A stretch of DNA of 22,511 nucleotides from an uncultured Eubacteriales bacterium (GCA_934561055.1 CAKTFN010000019.1:1-22511), one strand, 5' to 3'. Positions 6,929 to 13,993 are shown, counted from the first letter of the stretch. Numbers and translations: made by a program. The notes: generated by a model not told the origin, from the letters alone.

Positions 6929-8302
6929 ATGGAAAAAATTGTTGCGGTTATACTTGCTTTCATTCAAAGTATTCTTGTTTTTTTCGGTGCGACCGGCGGA
7001 AACGGCGGACACTGGAAGCTTGACGGCGTTCCGTGCTATGAAAAGGGAATAGTCAGCACCGACGTTTATGACACCGGTTCCGGTCTCGTTCCGGATAAGG
7101 ACGGTCCGACCGAAACGGACGGAAAAATGCAGCTTGTTTCCGGAACGACAAAGTCCGAATATGACGCATATTGTACAACGCTTTCCGAAAGCGGATTTGA
7201 AAACGTATATTCAAACGAGCTAGGCGGCGTCAGCAGCAACGCATTCAGAAAAGACGGAAGGTTTTATTATACCTATTATGGAAACAGAACCGGTGAAGTC
7301 AGAATCATTGAAGACAACGCCGCAAAGGATTTTGAAGATTTCGGCTATACTTATTCGGAAAAAACCGACGCAACCGTTTATCAGTTTCAGCTTCCTTACA
7401 CCGATTACGGCGAGAAAAACGACGTCACAAAATATTCAACGAACGGAATGATGTATATCATCCGCCTTGCGGACAACAGCCTTGTTGTGATTGACGGCGG
7501 AGAAAAACTTGAAGCCGCCGATAAGAACATTGACGAATGCTTCAATTTTATGAAGAAGATTACCGGAACGAAGCAAAAAAAGAAGGTTAAAATCGCCCTT
7601 TGGTACGGAACCCATGCCCACGGCGATCACTATCAGTTCTTTTACAAGCTCCTCGGATTTTACCGAAAGAACATCAAGCTTGAACGTGTAATGTTCAATT
7701 ATCCTTCCTCTTCGGTTATTGAACATTCCAAAACGGTTGACAGTTTCCGCAAGCGCATCGCAAAGTATTATAAAAACGTGAAATATCTTGTTCCGCACAC
7801 CGGGATGAGCTTCAGTCTTGCAAATCTCAATGTTGACGTTCTTTATACCCATGAGGACGCGGTTTCGGCGCTTGACGGTTCAACTCCGATTGTGAACCCA
7901 AACGACGGTTCAACCGTTTGCAGACTTTCCGCAAATTCAAAAAGCTTTCTTGTCACCGGTGACCTCGGCTTGCTCGGAGAAAAGAAGATGACCGCTTTAC
8001 ACGGCGAGAAAATTTTTAAAACGGACATTCTCCAGGCTTCCCATCATCTCTACAATTCAAATCCGGTAATGTATGAGAATGCCCGTGCACAGTGGGTCTT
8101 TTGTCCGATTTCAAAAGGAAGGGCTCAGCATGGGACTGCGGGTTACCTTTCGGCAAAAAAATATTACACAGAAAGTCAACTTCTTTTCGGTGATGAAGCG
8201 GTTTATTCGATTATGCTCGACGATTCGCTTCAAATGAAATCGGAAAAACTTGACATAGTCGGATATGACGGCTCAAAGCTTAATGCAACGACGAGAGCCT
8301 GA
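6929..8302 (+). CDS. exported metallo-beta-lactamase-fold protein, copy 2
   Basis: 457 residues, collinear with the preceding gene; over residues 171-240 I count 48 identities in 70 with no gap. It has the same hydrophobic N terminus, the same unnamed N-terminal domain (about 30-150), and the same metal motif at H229, H231, D233 and H234 (YGTHAHGDH). FLVTGDLG and ILQASHHLYNS follow, the usual positions of the later metal ligands. Copy 1 has APHH where this copy has ASHH. Both sets of ligands look complete, so both are probably active and may differ in substrate. AGGAGGA lies 8 bases before the ATG. A weak TATAAA at 6903-6908 is the only promoter hint in the short gap, so part of its expression may come from read-through of the preceding terminator. 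Confidence 0.75.
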   Translation: MEKIVAVILAFIQSILVFFGATGGNGGHWKLDGVPCYEKGIVSTDVYDTGSGLVPDKDGPTETDGKMQLVSGTTKSEYDAYCTTLSESGFENVYSNELGGVSSNAFRKDGRFYYTYYGNRTGEVRIIEDNAAKDFEDFGYTYSEKTDATVYQFQLPYTDYGEKNDVTKYSTNGMMYIIRLADNSLVVIDGGEKLEAADKNIDECFNFMKKITGTKQKKKVKIALWYGTHAHGDHYQFFYKLLGFYRKNIKLERVMFNYPSSSVIEHSKTVDSFRKRIAKYYKNVKYLVPHTGMSFSLANLNVDVLYTHEDAVSALDGSTPIVNPNDGSTVCRLSANSKSFLVTGDLGLLGEKKMTALHGEKIFKTDILQASHHLYNSNPVMYENARAQWVFCPISKGRAQHGTAGYLSAKKYYTESQLLFGDEAVYSIMLDDSLQMKSEKLDIVGYDGSKLNATTRA

Positions 8303-8316
8303 ATTAAAAATCAACG

Positions 8317-8358
8317 AAAAAACGCCCGTCTGCAAAAAAAGCAGACAGGCGTTTTTTA
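8317..8358. terminator. bidirectional terminator between convergent genes
   Basis: A long stem (CGCCCGTCTGC with GCAGACAGGCG, one bulge) with an A-run before and a T-run after lies between the rightward metallo-beta-lactamase-fold gene and the leftward pduL-like gene. It can serve both. Confidence 0.88.
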
Positions 8359-8375
8359 TTATGTTCGGTTTTCAA

Positions 8376-8951
8376 TCAGGCAATGATGTCGCCCATGAGA
8401 CCCGGAGTGCAGCAAGCTGCGTTTGACTCATCGGTGTCAATGTGCATCGCAAGAGCATATTTCGGGCTGACTCTGACAACGACATCACCGAAAACGAGCG
8501 AACGCTCTGCGGTGTCAACCTTAACGGAAACAACCTGCTTGTCCTCAAGACCGTATTTTTCGGCGTCTTCCGGAGTCATGTGAATGTGGCGCTTTGCAAC
8601 GATTACGCCGTCTTTGAGTTCAACTTCGCCCTTCGGACCGACGAGCTTGCAACCTGCACTGCCTTCAAGGTCGCCTGATTCTCTGATCGGAGCTTTGACT
8701 CCGATTGAGCGTGCGTCGCCGGCAGAAAGCTCAACCTGAGTTTCCGGTCTTACCGGGCCGAGGATTGAAACGGCGGGAAAGCTGCTCTTCGGGCCGATAA
8801 CCTGAACTCTTTCTTCGCAGGCGAACTGGCCGGGCTGAGAAAGATCTTTCTTTGCGGTGAGCTCATAGCCTTCGCCGAAAAGAATGTCAAGAACACGGCG
8901 CGAAACATGAACGTGACGTGCTGAAGTTTCAATTAAAACGGGTTTATTCAT
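8376..8951 (-). CDS. pduL: PduL-type phosphate acyltransferase (phosphotransacetylase)
   Basis: 191 residues, the usual length of a PduL core. PduL interconverts acetyl- or propanoyl-CoA plus phosphate with the acyl phosphate plus CoA. It is unrelated in fold to classical Pta. Zinc-binding signatures are visible: SARHVHVS (H13, H15), KRHIHMTP (H122, H124) and MHIDTDESNAA (H170). Microcompartment PduL enzymes carry an N-terminal encapsulation peptide. Here the protein starts only a few residues before the first motif and no shell gene is nearby, so I infer a cytosolic enzyme supplying acetyl phosphate for fermentative ATP production. Acetate kinase is not in the window. AGGAGG lies 10 bases before the ATG. 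Confidence 0.93.
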   Translation of the reverse strand: MNKPVLIETSARHVHVSRRVLDILFGEGYELTAKKDLSQPGQFACEERVQVIGPKSSFPAVSILGPVRPETQVELSAGDARSIGVKAPIRESGDLEGSAGCKLVGPKGEVELKDGVIVAKRHIHMTPEDAEKYGLEDKQVVSVKVDTAERSLVFGDVVVRVSPKYALAMHIDTDESNAACCTPGLMGDIIA

Positions 8952-8973
8952 AATTGATTATCCTCCTTGAGAT

Positions 8974-8979
8974 ATTATA
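8974..8979 (-). promoter_or_regulatory. -10 box of the pduL promoter
   Basis: TATAAT on the minus strand lies 23 bases upstream of the start codon. A good -35 is not evident at 17 bases. A TTGTTG lies too close (12 bases). Confidence 0.5.
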
Positions 8980-9033
8980 CGACTTATTTTACAACAAAAA
9001 GATTTGAAATTCAACAATCTTTTCAAAAAATGT

Positions 9034-9060
9034 CACTTTTGCCCTAAAGTGTGGTACAAT
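9034..9060 (+). promoter_or_regulatory. extended -10 promoter with overlapping inverted repeat, uracil-DNA glycosylase gene
   Basis: TGGTACAAT (9052-9060) is an extended -10 element. Immediately upstream an inverted repeat CACTTT-N6-AAAGTG (9034-9051) occupies the usual spacer, where a bound protein would block polymerase. The -35 is weak, as expected for an extended -10 promoter. Confidence 0.5.
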
Positions 9061-9085
9061 AATAAAAAGAAAGGGGTGTCCGCTT

Positions 9086-9658
9086 TTGGAAAACGAACTT
9101 CTTGCGCTTGAAAACGAGTGTAAAAACTGTTATAAATGCCCGCTCGGAAAAGGAAGGACAAATCTCGTTTTCGGAATGGGAAACGAAAATGCCGGGATAA
9201 TGTTCGTCGGAGAAGGGCCGGGCGAACAGGAGGATCTTCAAGGCCTTCCCTTCGTCGGAAAAAGCGGCCGGCTTTTGGATCTTTATCTTTCGCTTCTTGA
9301 CCTCGACCGAAACAAAAACGTCTATATCGCAAACATGGTGAAATGCCGTCCGCCGCATAACCGAGACCCCAAACCGGAGGAAACGGAGGTCTGTCTCGGA
9401 TATCTCCGACGTCAGGTGAAGCTCATAAAGCCGCAGATTATCGTATGTCTCGGACGCATTGCGGCGCAAAGACTGATTTCTCCCGATTTCAGAGTGACAA
9501 GACAGCACGGCGAATTTTTCAAAAAGGGCGAAATTTATATGATGGGAACTTTTCATCCGGCGGCGCTTTTGAGAGACGAGTCGAAAAAGAAAGACGCTCT
9601 TGAGGATTTTCAGTGCCTACGCAGAAAAATCGAAGAGCTTTCAATCAATATATACTGA
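9086..9658 (+). CDS. family 4 uracil-DNA glycosylase with a 4Fe-4S cluster
   Basis: 190 residues. The enzyme removes uracil from DNA after cytosine deamination or dUMP incorporation, starting base-excision repair. Four cluster cysteines are in the family positions: C15 and C18 (CYKCPLGKGRTN), C87 (KCRPP) and C103. Family motif A reads GEGPGEQED (42-50). The C-terminal active-site loop is HPAALLR, with His157. The frame opens with TTG at 9086, with AAGGGGTG 8-9 bases upstream; no earlier in-frame ATG competes. It is divergent from pduL across 134 bases. Confidence 0.93.
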   Translation: MENELLALENECKNCYKCPLGKGRTNLVFGMGNENAGIMFVGEGPGEQEDLQGLPFVGKSGRLLDLYLSLLDLDRNKNVYIANMVKCRPPHNRDPKPEETEVCLGYLRRQVKLIKPQIIVCLGRIAAQRLISPDFRVTRQHGEFFKKGEIYMMGTFHPAALLRDESKKKDALEDFQCLRRKIEELSINIY

Positions 9659-9722
9659 AAGACAAAAAATTATGTTTAGTATCATATTAATTTTTTCCAT
9701 TGACTTGAAGAAATGAAAAAAA

Positions 9723-9731
9723 TGTGATAAT
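9723..9731 (+). promoter_or_regulatory. extended -10 promoter before the two-helix membrane protein
   Basis: TGTGATAAT contains the TGn extension and a GATAAT -10 box. A perfect TTGACT lies 20 bases upstream (9700-9705) and TTGAAG 15 bases upstream; neither spacing is ideal. Confidence 0.45.
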
Positions 9732-9776
9732 CTTATTTTTGTACATTTAACGCTCAATCGTGAAAGGAATGTTTTG

Positions 9777-10316
9777 ATGTTAGAACAAGTTGAAAATAAA
9801 ATCAAAGAGCTGACCGATCAGCAAAAGGAAGAATATTATAAAAAGAAAGACGCAGACCTTCTTGCGTGGGGGCTTTCAAGCAAAAGCCAGGGGAAAAAGG
9901 AAGTTCCGCTTATCATTACCGATGAAGAATACGAAGCACTTATTGACGCTTCGACCGCAGCGGGAAGAACGAGCAGAAACCCGATTGCGAATATGCTCAA
10001 CGTAACTTCAATCGTGATTGCCGTTCTCGGACTTGTAACGGGAATTGTTCTTTTGAAGTTCAACGATGATCTCGGCTTTGTTTATCTTTCGGTTTCGATT
10101 CTCGCAGGTGCGATTCTTGCTCTTCTTTTCAGAGGCGTCGGAGAAGCAATCAAAATTTTGCAGCAGCTTCTTGACATGAAAAACTCCGAAAACGCAAAAC
10201 GTGCAAGAAGAAGAGCCGCAAAACAGTTCCCGGACGCTCAGCCGGATATGTCGCAAAGGTTTTACGCAAACAATCAGCCTCCGCAGCAGCAGGGCTATTC
10301 GCAGTACAGAAAATGA
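9777..10316 (+). CDS. uncharacterised two-helix membrane protein
   Basis: 179 residues from ATG 9777. A TTG one codon earlier is possible, but AAGGA is 8 bases from the ATG and only 5 from the TTG. Residues 1-60 are charged and helical. Two hydrophobic segments follow at about residues 70-92 and 97-117, joined by a short turn. Then come a basic helical stretch (KRARRRAAKQ) and a Gln/Pro-rich tail (QQQGYSQ). The layout suggests a hairpin in the membrane with both ends in the cytoplasm. I do not recognise a family. It is followed directly by the promoter of the metal-transport unit. Confidence 0.75.
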   Translation: MLEQVENKIKELTDQQKEEYYKKKDADLLAWGLSSKSQGKKEVPLIITDEEYEALIDASTAAGRTSRNPIANMLNVTSIVIAVLGLVTGIVLLKFNDDLGFVYLSVSILAGAILALLFRGVGEAIKILQQLLDMKNSENAKRARRRAAKQFPDAQPDMSQRFYANNQPPQQQGYSQYRK

Positions 10317-10317
10317 T

Positions 10318-10346
10318 TTGACAAATTTTGACAAATGTGCTATTAT
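10318..10346 (+). promoter_or_regulatory. consensus promoter of the metal-transport unit
   Basis: A perfect TTGACA (10318-10323) one base after the preceding stop and TATTAT (10341-10346) are separated by 17 bases. A second TTGACA at 10328-10333 is too close to be the -35 and forms a 10-bp direct repeat with the first. Transcription would start near 10353. Confidence 0.8.
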
Positions 10347-10366
10347 TTGATTGAAAAATTATGGGA

Positions 10367-10474
10367 TTATGAGTGCTTGAATTAAGCTCATAAAGCCGAA
10401 TTTATGTCACACCTTGTCAGGCTACAGCAAGGAATCAATGTGATTTTTTCTGATTTTTGTAGCCGGAAAGGCTA
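10367..10474 (+). ncRNA. candidate structured leader or riboswitch upstream of the metal-transport genes
   Basis: About 130 bases of leader can form three elements. P1 pairs TTATGAG (10367-10373) with CTCATAA (10387-10393), with an inner CTT/AAG. P2 pairs TCACA+CCTTG (10407-10416) with CAAGG (10428-10432) and, after a 6-base bulge, TGTGA (10439-10443). P2 is followed by six T, as in an intrinsic terminator. The P2 loop carries GGCTACA (10420-10426), fully complementary to TGTAGCC (10458-10464), which permits a 7-bp pseudoknot. TAGCC can instead pair with GGCTA (10470-10474), placing GGAAA of the likely ribosome site in a loop. Competing pairings are typical of ligand-sensing leaders. I do not match it to a known class; a metal ion is the natural guess from the genes controlled. 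Confidence 0.5.
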
Positions 10475-10485
10475 TGGTAATTATT

Positions 10486-10749
10486 ATGAGCATGTTGAAA
10501 CATTTCGGTCTTTTTGTAGGCGGTGTACTTTTTGGCACGGCCGGACTCAAAATTCTTTCCGGTAAGGGCGCAAAAAAAGTTTATGTTCACACAACCGCGG
10601 CTGCTCTTCGCGCAAAGGAAGACGTTATGAAAACGGCAACCAATATTAAGGAAAATGCCGACGACATTCTTGCCGACGCAAAGAAACTTAACGAGGAATA
10701 TGCTGCGGAAGATGAAAAAGTTATTGAAGATTCAGCAGAAAACGAATGA
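10486..10749 (+). CDS. DUF6110-like small membrane protein, partner of the P-type ATPase
   Basis: 87 residues from ATG 10486. ATGs at 10474 and 10492 are alternatives: the first is only two bases after GGAAAGG, and the second would give a start like that of known relatives. One glycine-rich membrane segment lies near residues 6-22 (FGLFVGGVLFGTAGLKIL). It is followed by an amphipathic, charged helix and an acidic tail. From memory the family is DUF6110, commonly encoded directly upstream of this type of ATPase in Clostridia. The glycine-rich segment suggests helix packing, perhaps against the ATPase. Function is unknown; an assembly or regulatory subunit is inferred from context only. Confidence 0.72.
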   Translation: MSMLKHFGLFVGGVLFGTAGLKILSGKGAKKVYVHTTAAALRAKEDVMKTATNIKENADDILADAKKLNEEYAAEDEKVIEDSAENE

Positions 10750-10754
10750 TTAAA

Positions 10755-10788
10755 AAGCCGCCGCATTTTTTCGGCGGCTTGTTTTTTT
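10755..10788 (+). terminator. strong terminator between the DUF6110-like gene and the ATPase gene
   Basis: A 9-bp GC-rich stem AAGCCGCCG / CGGCGGCTT with an 8-base loop is followed by G and seven T. It lies six bases after the first gene's stop and just before the ATPase ribosome site. I see no promoter between it and the ATPase, so it probably sets the ratio of the two products. Confidence 0.85.
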
Positions 10789-10803
10789 CAGAGGAGTTTA
10801 AAA

Positions 10804-12894
10804 ATGAAATGTAAGATTTTATATGATAAAAAAGGACGAATACGTGTCCGTGCGGTCAAAGCGCATATGTCGCTCAGAGAAGCCGACATTCTCGAATATT
10901 ATCTTAAAAGCATTCACGGCGTTTCAAACGTTTTGGTTTATGACAGAACCTGCGACGCTGTGATTGAATATAACTGCGAAAGAGAAGAGGTTATCCGTGC
11001 GATTTCAAAGTTTGCGTTCACCGAAGCCACGGCGGCTCTTGTTCCGGAAAGAACAAGCCGAGAACTTAACCGTGAATATCAGGATAAACTTGTCAATGCC
11101 GTCATTTTCAGATACGTTAAAAAGTGGTTGATTCCTTGGCCGATAAGAAGGGCAATCACGCTTTTCACGGCGGCAAAACGAATTTTGCTCGGCGTAAAAT
11201 CGCTTTTGAAAGGAAAGCTTGACGTCCCGGTTCTTGACGCAGCCGCAATCATTGTTGCGCTTTTGAAGGGAGACTTTTCAACCGCTTCTTCAATCATGTT
11301 CCTTTTGAAAATCGGCGATATTCTTGACGAATGGACCCACAAAAAGTCCGTTGAAGACCTTGCGCAGACAATGTCGCTCGGAATAGAAAAGGTTTGGCTC
11401 AAGGCCGGTGAAAACGAAGTTCTGGTTCCGCTCAAAGACGTGAAAGCGGGTGACGAAATTGTTGTCCGCACCGGAGGCATGATTCCGCTCGACGGAAAAA
11501 TCAGCGACGGTGTGGTAACCGTCAATCAGTCTTCAATGACCGGAGAATTTGACGCCGTACCGAAATCAAAGGGCGCTTTGGTCTATGCCGGAACGGTTGT
11601 CGAAGACGGCGAATGTTCGATTTCCGTTGAAAAAGCCGCCGGAAACGGCCGCTATGACAGAATCATAAAAATGATTGAAGAATCGGAAAAACTCAAGTCC
11701 GACACGGAGGACAAGGCCGCAAACCTTGCGGATAAACTTGTTCCGTTCAGTCTTCTCGGTGCGGGCCTTACTTATCTTTTCACGGGCAATCTTATCAAAA
11801 CCGCCGCAATTTTAATGGTTGACTATTCCTGCGCACTGAAGCTTTCAATGCCGATTGCAATGCTTTCGGCTCTTCGCGAAGGAATAGCTCACGGGATCTC
11901 TTTCAAAGGCGGAAAGTTCATTGAAGTTGTTTCAAAAGCCGATACTGTTGTGTTCGATAAAACAGGAACGCTGACCCACGCTTCTCCGAAAGTTGCCGGA
12001 ATCGTCACTTTCCTTGAAAGTGACGAAAACGAAATTCTCCGAACGGCCGCGTGCCTTGAAGAACATTATCCCCATTCAATCGCAAATGCCGTTGTCAACG
12101 AGGCGGCAGAACGCGGTCTTACTCATGAGGAGTGTCATTCTTCGGTTGAATATATCGTTGCCCACGGAATAATCGGAATTGTTGACGGACAGCGAATTGC
12201 AATCGGAAGCCATCATTTTATTTTTGAAGATGAGGGCGCAACAATCTCGGATGAGAAAAAATTCAACTCGATTTCGGGCGAATATTCCCAACTTTATATG
12301 TCATGCGACGGACAGCTCGTCGCTGTCATACTGATTGAAGACCCCATCAGAAAAGAAGCCGTAAAAGTCATTGAAGAACTCAGAAAACTCGGCTTTTCAA
12401 ACATTGTGATGATGACCGGCGACTCCGACAAAACGGCGAAGGCCGTTTCAAAAAAAGTTGGAGTAGACAGATATTTCTCCGAAGTACTTCCGGAGGACAA
12501 GGCCGAATACGTCAAACGGCTCAAAGAAGAAGGACACACGGTAATCATGATCGGCGACGGAATCAACGACGCTCCGGCGCTTTCGCAGGCCGATGCGGGA
12601 ATTGCCGTAAGCACCGGTGCGGCGATTGCGCGTGAAATTGCGGACATCACCGTTTCGACCGAAGATCTTTGGGCATTAAAAACAATCAGAGAGCTTTCGG
12701 ATGCGGCAATGAAACGAATCGGAAGGAACTATCGTTTTATAATTTCGTTCAATTCCGCTTTGATTGCACTCGGCGTTATCGGAATACTCACTCCGCAGAT
12801 TTCTGCACTTCTTCACAACGTTTCAACGCTTGCCGTCGGACTGAAAAGCATGACTGCTCTTCTTCCACCGAAAGAGGAAAAAGAAAACAAATAA
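10804..12894 (+). CDS. P1B-like heavy-metal-transporting ATPase with a non-canonical metal motif
   Basis: 696 residues. P-type ATPases pump cations using an aspartyl-phosphate intermediate. Motifs in order: TGE (246-248) of the actuator domain; the membrane metal site; DKTGT (D385 phosphorylated); HYPHSIANAV (421-430) in the nucleotide domain; MTGD (537-540); GDGINDAP (584-591); and a C-terminal hydrophobic pair. Residues 1-70 look like a metal-associated ferredoxin-like domain but without the CxxC metal pair. The membrane motif that is CPC in copper, zinc and cadmium pumps reads D340-Y-S-C343-A-L, so the proline and first cysteine are missing. The nucleotide-site HP dipeptide reads HS. The cargo is therefore uncertain; iron, manganese or zinc are possible. 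The ribosome site GAGGAG is 7-8 bases before the ATG. It shares the upstream promoter with the DUF6110-like gene. Confidence 0.88.
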   Translation: MKCKILYDKKGRIRVRAVKAHMSLREADILEYYLKSIHGVSNVLVYDRTCDAVIEYNCEREEVIRAISKFAFTEATAALVPERTSRELNREYQDKLVNAVIFRYVKKWLIPWPIRRAITLFTAAKRILLGVKSLLKGKLDVPVLDAAAIIVALLKGDFSTASSIMFLLKIGDILDEWTHKKSVEDLAQTMSLGIEKVWLKAGENEVLVPLKDVKAGDEIVVRTGGMIPLDGKISDGVVTVNQSSMTGEFDAVPKSKGALVYAGTVVEDGECSISVEKAAGNGRYDRIIKMIEESEKLKSDTEDKAANLADKLVPFSLLGAGLTYLFTGNLIKTAAILMVDYSCALKLSMPIAMLSALREGIAHGISFKGGKFIEVVSKADTVVFDKTGTLTHASPKVAGIVTFLESDENEILRTAACLEEHYPHSIANAVVNEAAERGLTHEECHSSVEYIVAHGIIGIVDGQRIAIGSHHFIFEDEGATISDEKKFNSISGEYSQLYMSCDGQLVAVILIEDPIRKEAVKVIEELRKLGFSNIVMMTGDSDKTAKAVSKKVGVDRYFSEVLPEDKAEYVKRLKEEGHTVIMIGDGINDAPALSQADAGIAVSTGAAIAREIADITVSTEDLWALKTIRELSDAAMKRIGRNYRFIISFNSALIALGVIGILTPQISALLHNVSTLAVGLKSMTALLPPKEEKENK

Positions 12895-12898
12895 GACA

Positions 12899-13120
12899 AA
12901 AACTGTCGCTCGTCTTTCATCTGTAAGAATAGTTCAGATTGGAAAATTGTTTGAAAAGTTCGGCTATGAGGAATTTTTCGGAAGAAGCGATATCAAAGAA
13001 CTCCTCGGAATAGAAAATTCCGCTGCTTCAAAATTAAGTTCAATCTTAGTGTCGAACGGAATCGTCGAACCCGTTTCGGGTTGCGGCAAAGAAAAATACA
13101 AATTCAAGAAAAATAATTGA
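12899..13120 (+). pseudogene. orphan C-terminal winged-helix fragment
   Basis: A 73-residue open stretch ends at a TGA at 13118 and has no in-frame ATG and no convincing ribosome site. It overlaps no other gene. The translation reads like a winged-helix end: FGRSDIKELLGIENSAASKL, then NGIVEPVSG and KYKFKK. As I recall, this sequence type closes Fic-domain or AAA_4/AlbA_2-type ATP-binding proteins of Clostridia. The N-terminal catalytic part is absent, so I read this as the remnant of a deleted gene. A TTG near 12944 could alternatively start a tiny DNA-binding protein of about 58 residues. Confidence 0.55.
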
Positions 13121-13122
13121 GT

Positions 13123-13165
13123 AAGGCCCTCGTACCGTGCAATAATGTACGGCGCGAGGGCTTTC
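13123..13165. terminator. terminator between the winged-helix fragment and the phage head operon
   Basis: AAGGCCCTCG pairs with CGAGGGCTTT around an inner CCGT/ACGG stem. The T-rich run is better on the plus strand. The stem also lies only 10 bases past the last phage stop, so it may end transcription from both sides. Confidence 0.8.
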
Positions 13166-13174
13166 TTTTACGTT

Positions 13175-13993
13175 TTACATAACCGCAACGTAAGCGTAAG
13201 TCAAAAGAACGTCATTGAGTTCGCAAACGGCGCCGTTGACTTTGACGGAAATCGACTTGCTGATTTTGAAACCGTCCTTTGTGAGAGTAACGCCCCTCAT
13301 GTTTCCGCCCGCACCGCAGACGGCAAAACGGTAATGAACCTGTGCGTTCACCGGATCGTATGCAAAAAGCTGACTTCCGAGCTCATAAATTATGAGAAAC
13401 TTTGGCCTGAAGCCGAGAACAACTTCGTGTTCTTCGTCGCCTGTTCCGGTGTAGCGTCCGGTGACTATCGGCTGGCGGACGAAGGCCTTTTCTTTTTCGG
13501 AAAGGTGAAGATTTTCGTCCGTAACGTGTTCCTTGCACATGAAGTTTGCAAACGGAACAAGAACGCTGTCCGCAACGTCGTATGCCGGGCAGGACTCGTA
13601 GCGGAAGAAGAGTGTGCAAGGAATTTTGACCGCCTTTGAGTCGTCGTCGGGTTTTGCTTTTTCAAGCTTGTACCCCGTCATTTCTCCGCCGAAGGAATCG
13701 CAGAGTCTGTCAAGAATTTCTTCCGCCTTTGCAATGACCTGCTCGGCCGCAAGGTTTGCCGGAGAGTAGCAGTTCATTGAAACGCTGATTTTGTTGAGAC
13801 GGCAGCATTTTTCGGTATCGTCATAGTAATGGGAAACGTTGTTTTCTCCCGTCATAAATGAAAGATAAATCTTTTTTATCGGCGCGCGAATGCATGAGCC
13901 GGAATAGGAGAGAACGGCTTCAACGTTTTCTATGTCGGTCATTTCGCCGTTGATTTTTGAAACGATTTTTGAAACAAGACCGTCCGTTTTCAA
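13175..13993 (-). CDS. phage neck/tail-terminator-like protein fused to a fibre-like domain
   Basis: 272 residues from the TTG at 13993, which overlaps the preceding TGA by the four bases TTGA. An AGGGGG ribosome site lies 7 bases upstream; longer starts would run into the preceding gene. Residues about 1-155 resemble head-tail joining or tail-terminator proteins (alpha/beta, with a long helix near AAEQVIAKAEEILDRL); this match is weak. The C-terminal part follows the pattern of a common tail-fibre domain: GRYTGTGD, then VVLGFRPKFLIIY, then VTLTKDGFKIS, and finally LLTYAYVAVM. That domain usually lies at the tip or on the surface of virions and binds receptors or glycans. It is the last gene of the head operon, and no tail gene follows. 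The fusion could put a surface-binding domain directly on the portal vertex, which is inference. Confidence 0.6.
   Translation of the reverse strand: MKTDGLVSKIVSKINGEMTDIENVEAVLSYSGSCIRAPIKKIYLSFMTGENNVSHYYDDTEKCCRLNKISVSMNCYSPANLAAEQVIAKAEEILDRLCDSFGGEMTGYKLEKAKPDDDSKAVKIPCTLFFRYESCPAYDVADSVLVPFANFMCKEHVTDENLHLSEKEKAFVRQPIVTGRYTGTGDEEHEVVLGFRPKFLIIYELGSQLFAYDPVNAQVHYRFAVCGAGGNMRGVTLTKDGFKISKSISVKVNGAVCELNDVLLTYAYVAVM

Noticed and set aside
5467..8302. Beta-lactamase resistance genes
   Set aside because: The motif order fits the ComEC-like hydrolase branch, and a large unrelated N-terminal domain is present. Class B beta-lactamase spacing is not seen.
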